Origin: Oscillospiraceae bacterium
GTDB taxonomy: Bacteria; Bacillota; Clostridia; Oscillospirales; Ruminococcaceae
NCBI GenBank assembly: GCA_900768735.1
Contig: CAAGDZ010000164.1
Location: forward strand, 1-21,477
Reading direction: 5' to 3'
Length of the DNA stretch: 21,477 bases
Shown here: positions 19,913 to 21,477 of the stretch, one piece after another
Position numbering within the stretch: position 1 is the first letter of the stretch
Layout: each line of letters starts with the position of its first letter
Program-made: the position numbers and the translations under genes
The notes under the pieces: model-generated
The model's database searches: none
Seen by the model: the letters and a program-made list of their open reading frames with translations, nothing else
What the model was told of the DNA's origin: nothing

Positions 19913-20106
19913 ATTCCCGCTCCTTTCTGACTATGCAGGCTCCGATATAGCCGTAAACGCATTTTGTGCATTAGCAAATGAATAACCGCATGAATACATT
20001 TTACACTAAAATTAGTTCTTTTGCTTAATTATCTGTCGAACAATCCGATATTATTCGTTATTTTGCCGTAATTTTAAAATTTTACAGACTTTACTTTGTT
20101 TTCGCA

Positions 20107-20135
20107 TTGACTATTTTTAACTAAGGATGTATAAT
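20107..20135 (+). promoter_or_regulatory. Sigma-A promoter of the 20308 glycosyltransferase
   Basis: TTGACT (20107-20112) and a perfect TATAAT (20130-20135) are 17 bp apart. The predicted leader is long, about 165 nt, and carries a hairpin just before the ribosome binding site. Confidence 0.75.
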
Positions 20136-20257
20136 TATCATAATTTATGATGACAGCGCAAAAAACCGCTGATTTTTCCCGGATTTTTCATACAGCACAG
20201 CAAATTCAGGACTGAAAACAGTTATCCTACAAGCTTATCTCAAATTATTCAGCTCGG

Positions 20258-20281
20258 TTTCACCGTCAGAAAACGGTGAAA
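20258..20281 (+). promoter_or_regulatory. Hairpin just upstream of the glycosyltransferase ribosome binding site
   Basis: TTTCACCGT and ACGGTGAAA form a perfect 9-bp stem around CAGAAA. It ends about 10 bases before GAAAGG and 26 before the ATG. No T-run follows. It may affect translation or mRNA stability. Confidence 0.4.
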
Positions 20282-20307
20282 ATAAGCAAAAGAAAGGTCG
20301 CATAAAA

Positions 20308-21267
20308 ATGGACACGCAAACGAACAAGCCTGTTGTCAGCGTAATTGTTCCCTTTTATAATGTAGAAAAGTATATCCGGCGCTGTATGCTCTCACTGATA
20401 AATCAGGAGTGCGTATACAGCTACGAAATCCTTGCCGTGGACGACGGCTCGACAGACGGCTCTGCGGATATTGTAAAGCAGCTTGCCGCAGAAAACGATA
20501 AAATAAGAATAATAGCACAGGAAAACGGCGGCGTGTCAGCCGCAAGAAACACCGGCGTTTTTCACGCTGCGGGAGAGTATGTCGCTTTTGTTGACAGCGA
20601 CGATTATGTTTCGCCCTTTTTCATAGAAAGGCTTTGCGAGTCGGCAAAGCAGTACGATTCGGACATTGTCTGCTGCAATTACCGCAACACAAACGAGGAC
20701 GGAAGCTCAGGACTTGACAACTTTCTTGTACACAGGTGCGGCTGCTTTGACGGCAAGACCGTTTTCAGAGCGGTGCTCCGCGATATAACGGTGAGAAGCT
20801 ATTTATGGAACAAGCTTTTCCGCCGCACGCTTTTTACCGGACATAATATCACATTCCCTATCGGTATGAATTTTGAGGATTTTGCGATAATGCCCCAGCT
20901 GTTCTATTATGCGGAAAAGGTTTCTTTTATAAACGATACTCTGTACTGTTACGCCCACCGAAAGGGCAGTATAATAGGCAACATTTCAAAGCGCGATGTA
21001 AGAAATTATCTTCAGGCATACGCCTCAATCCGCAGCTTTATGGAGAGGGAAAATATATTCTCCAACAACCGCTTTATCTATTACATTCTCCGTAAAAAAA
21101 TCTCGGTGACGGTTTTCGGTATGCTGCTTCGCTGCTGGTGGCGCGACCCAAAGGACACCTATGTGCTGGCAAACTACAGCCGCTCGCGCAAATTCCTTAA
21201 ATTATACTCGTCCGAGCAGTATTATTTTGCGGAGTCTAAAAAAACGGAGCTGCTCGCTATCGAATAA
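20308..21267 (+). CDS. Family 2 glycosyltransferase (cell-surface polysaccharide type)
   Basis: The 319-residue cytoplasmic GT-A enzyme has the family's N-terminal block VSVIVPFYNVEKYIRRCMLS (10-29), followed by ILAVDDGSTDGS, GGVSAARNTG and the metal-binding FVDSDDYV (about 93-100). A C-terminal half without membrane helices resembles EpsJ/WbbD-like transferases that add sugars to exopolysaccharide, capsule or teichoic-type glycans. Neither sugar donor nor acceptor can be told. It stands alone, with its own promoter and a downstream hairpin, divergent to the deacetylase. The GAAAGGTCGC ribosome binding site is acceptable. Confidence 0.9.
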   Translation: MDTQTNKPVVSVIVPFYNVEKYIRRCMLSLINQECVYSYEILAVDDGSTDGSADIVKQLAAENDKIRIIAQENGGVSAARNTGVFHAAGEYVAFVDSDDYVSPFFIERLCESAKQYDSDIVCCNYRNTNEDGSSGLDNFLVHRCGCFDGKTVFRAVLRDITVRSYLWNKLFRRTLFTGHNITFPIGMNFEDFAIMPQLFYYAEKVSFINDTLYCYAHRKGSIIGNISKRDVRNYLQAYASIRSFMERENIFSNNRFIYYILRKKISVTVFGMLLRCWWRDPKDTYVLANYSRSRKFLKLYSSEQYYFAESKKTELLAIE

Positions 21268-21281
21268 ATAGTAACATAAAC

Positions 21282-21305
21282 AACCGTGCCTGTTCAGGCA
21301 CGGTT
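21282..21305 (+). terminator. Hairpin after the glycosyltransferase gene
   Basis: AACCGTGCCT and AGGCACGGTT form a perfect 10-bp stem with a GTTC loop, 14 bp after the stop codon. The sequence after it (CAGCTTGTC) has no T-run, so termination may be weak on the plus strand; A residues upstream could give a U-tract to a minus-strand transcript. Confidence 0.55.
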
Positions 21306-21339
21306 CAGCTTGTCGATAAACCTATATTTTTCTCAAAAT

Positions 21340-21431
21340 GGGGTTGAGGGGGGGCACCCCCCAATAGGGGCGAGGGGCGATACCCCCCGATAAACAGCCC
21401 CTTCCCGAGGGGAAGGGGTTTGGGGATGGGG
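21340..21431. repeat. G-rich intergenic element with hairpins and a G-quadruplex motif
   Basis: The stretch has a G7/C6 hairpin (21348-21362), GGGG runs at 21367 and 21374 opposite a C6 run, and a CCCCTTCCC/GGGAAGGGG stem (21398-21418). Four GGGG runs at 21409, 21415, 21422 and 21428 are spaced by two to three bases, a perfect quadruplex motif that overlaps the last stem. No gene is visible from 21268 to the end. The composition is unlike the rest of the window and suggests a dispersed intergenic repeat. Confidence 0.6.
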
Positions 21432-21477
21432 TTAGAGAGTTTGCACTATTTTCAAAAAATAGACTTTTCCTACAGTC

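Larger units (their letters stand above)
19913..20307. other. Divergent intergenic region between deacetylase and glycosyltransferase genes
   Basis: A 395-bp A+T-rich gap. It holds the plus-strand promoter (20107-20135), a Spo0A-box-like TGTCGAA (20034-20040) and a hairpin near the glycosyltransferase start (20258-20281). No clear promoter for the deacetylase gene was found, and no small gene was seen. Confidence 0.5.

Overview
The window reads as chromosomal DNA of a spore-forming Firmicute of class Clostridia, probably in the Ruminococcaceae/Oscillospiraceae range. The reasons are a complete spoIIAA-spoIIAB-sigF operon, a SCIFF (six-cysteine) ranthipeptide precursor with its radical SAM maturase, RNase Y, a CoaX-type pantothenate kinase, an ECF transporter S component and strong A+T-rich sigma-A promoters. 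The genus is a guess. No phage, plasmid, transposase or CRISPR signal is visible, so this is mostly core chromosome with a few accessory-looking islands.

Layout. Bases 1-221 (minus) hold the 5' end of pdxS, cut by the window edge. Bases 542-1978 (minus) are the forespore sigma operon spoIIAA-spoIIAB-sigF. A divergent region with a perfect consensus promoter (2079-2107) and a structured 180-nt leader then drives a compact eight-gene plus-strand run from 2295 to 10817: a small membrane protein, a DUF4097-like anchored protein, YjbQ, a GtrB-like glycosyltransferase, YfhO, CoaX, an ECF S component and GltX. It ends at a 17-bp perfect terminator. Several of these genes overlap by 1-4 nt, so translational coupling is likely. 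The glycosyltransferase/YfhO pair looks like a lipid-linked sugar donor system for cell-envelope glycosylation. CoaX plus the S component suggests pantothenate uptake and phosphorylation.

Bases 10933-12713 (minus) hold an Lsa-like ABC-F ATPase of the antibiotic-resistance subgroup. It is preceded by a textbook attenuation leader: promoter, short leader peptide and an 11-bp intrinsic terminator just ahead of the ribosome binding site. A perfect inverted repeat lies across the -10 region. A methyl-accepting chemotaxis protein (12745-14709, minus) follows, with its own promoter and hairpin leader. Upstream of it is tRNA-Leu(CAA) (15088-15174, minus), whose 3' flank carries three tandem near-identical terminators.

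RNase Y (15504-17105, plus) is transcribed divergently from the tRNA. Convergent to it lies the scfA-scfB ranthipeptide pair (17316-18938, minus). scfA is a 47-residue gene with its own promoter, and a terminator-like hairpin sits between it and scfB. Next come a membrane-anchored polysaccharide deacetylase (minus) and a divergent family 2 glycosyltransferase (plus). The window closes with a G-rich intergenic element able to form hairpins or a G-quadruplex.

The most notable signals are the attenuated ABC-F leader with its palindrome, the partially terminated ranthipeptide operon, and the triplicated terminator after the tRNA. All protein assignments come from reading motifs by eye; no database search was run.
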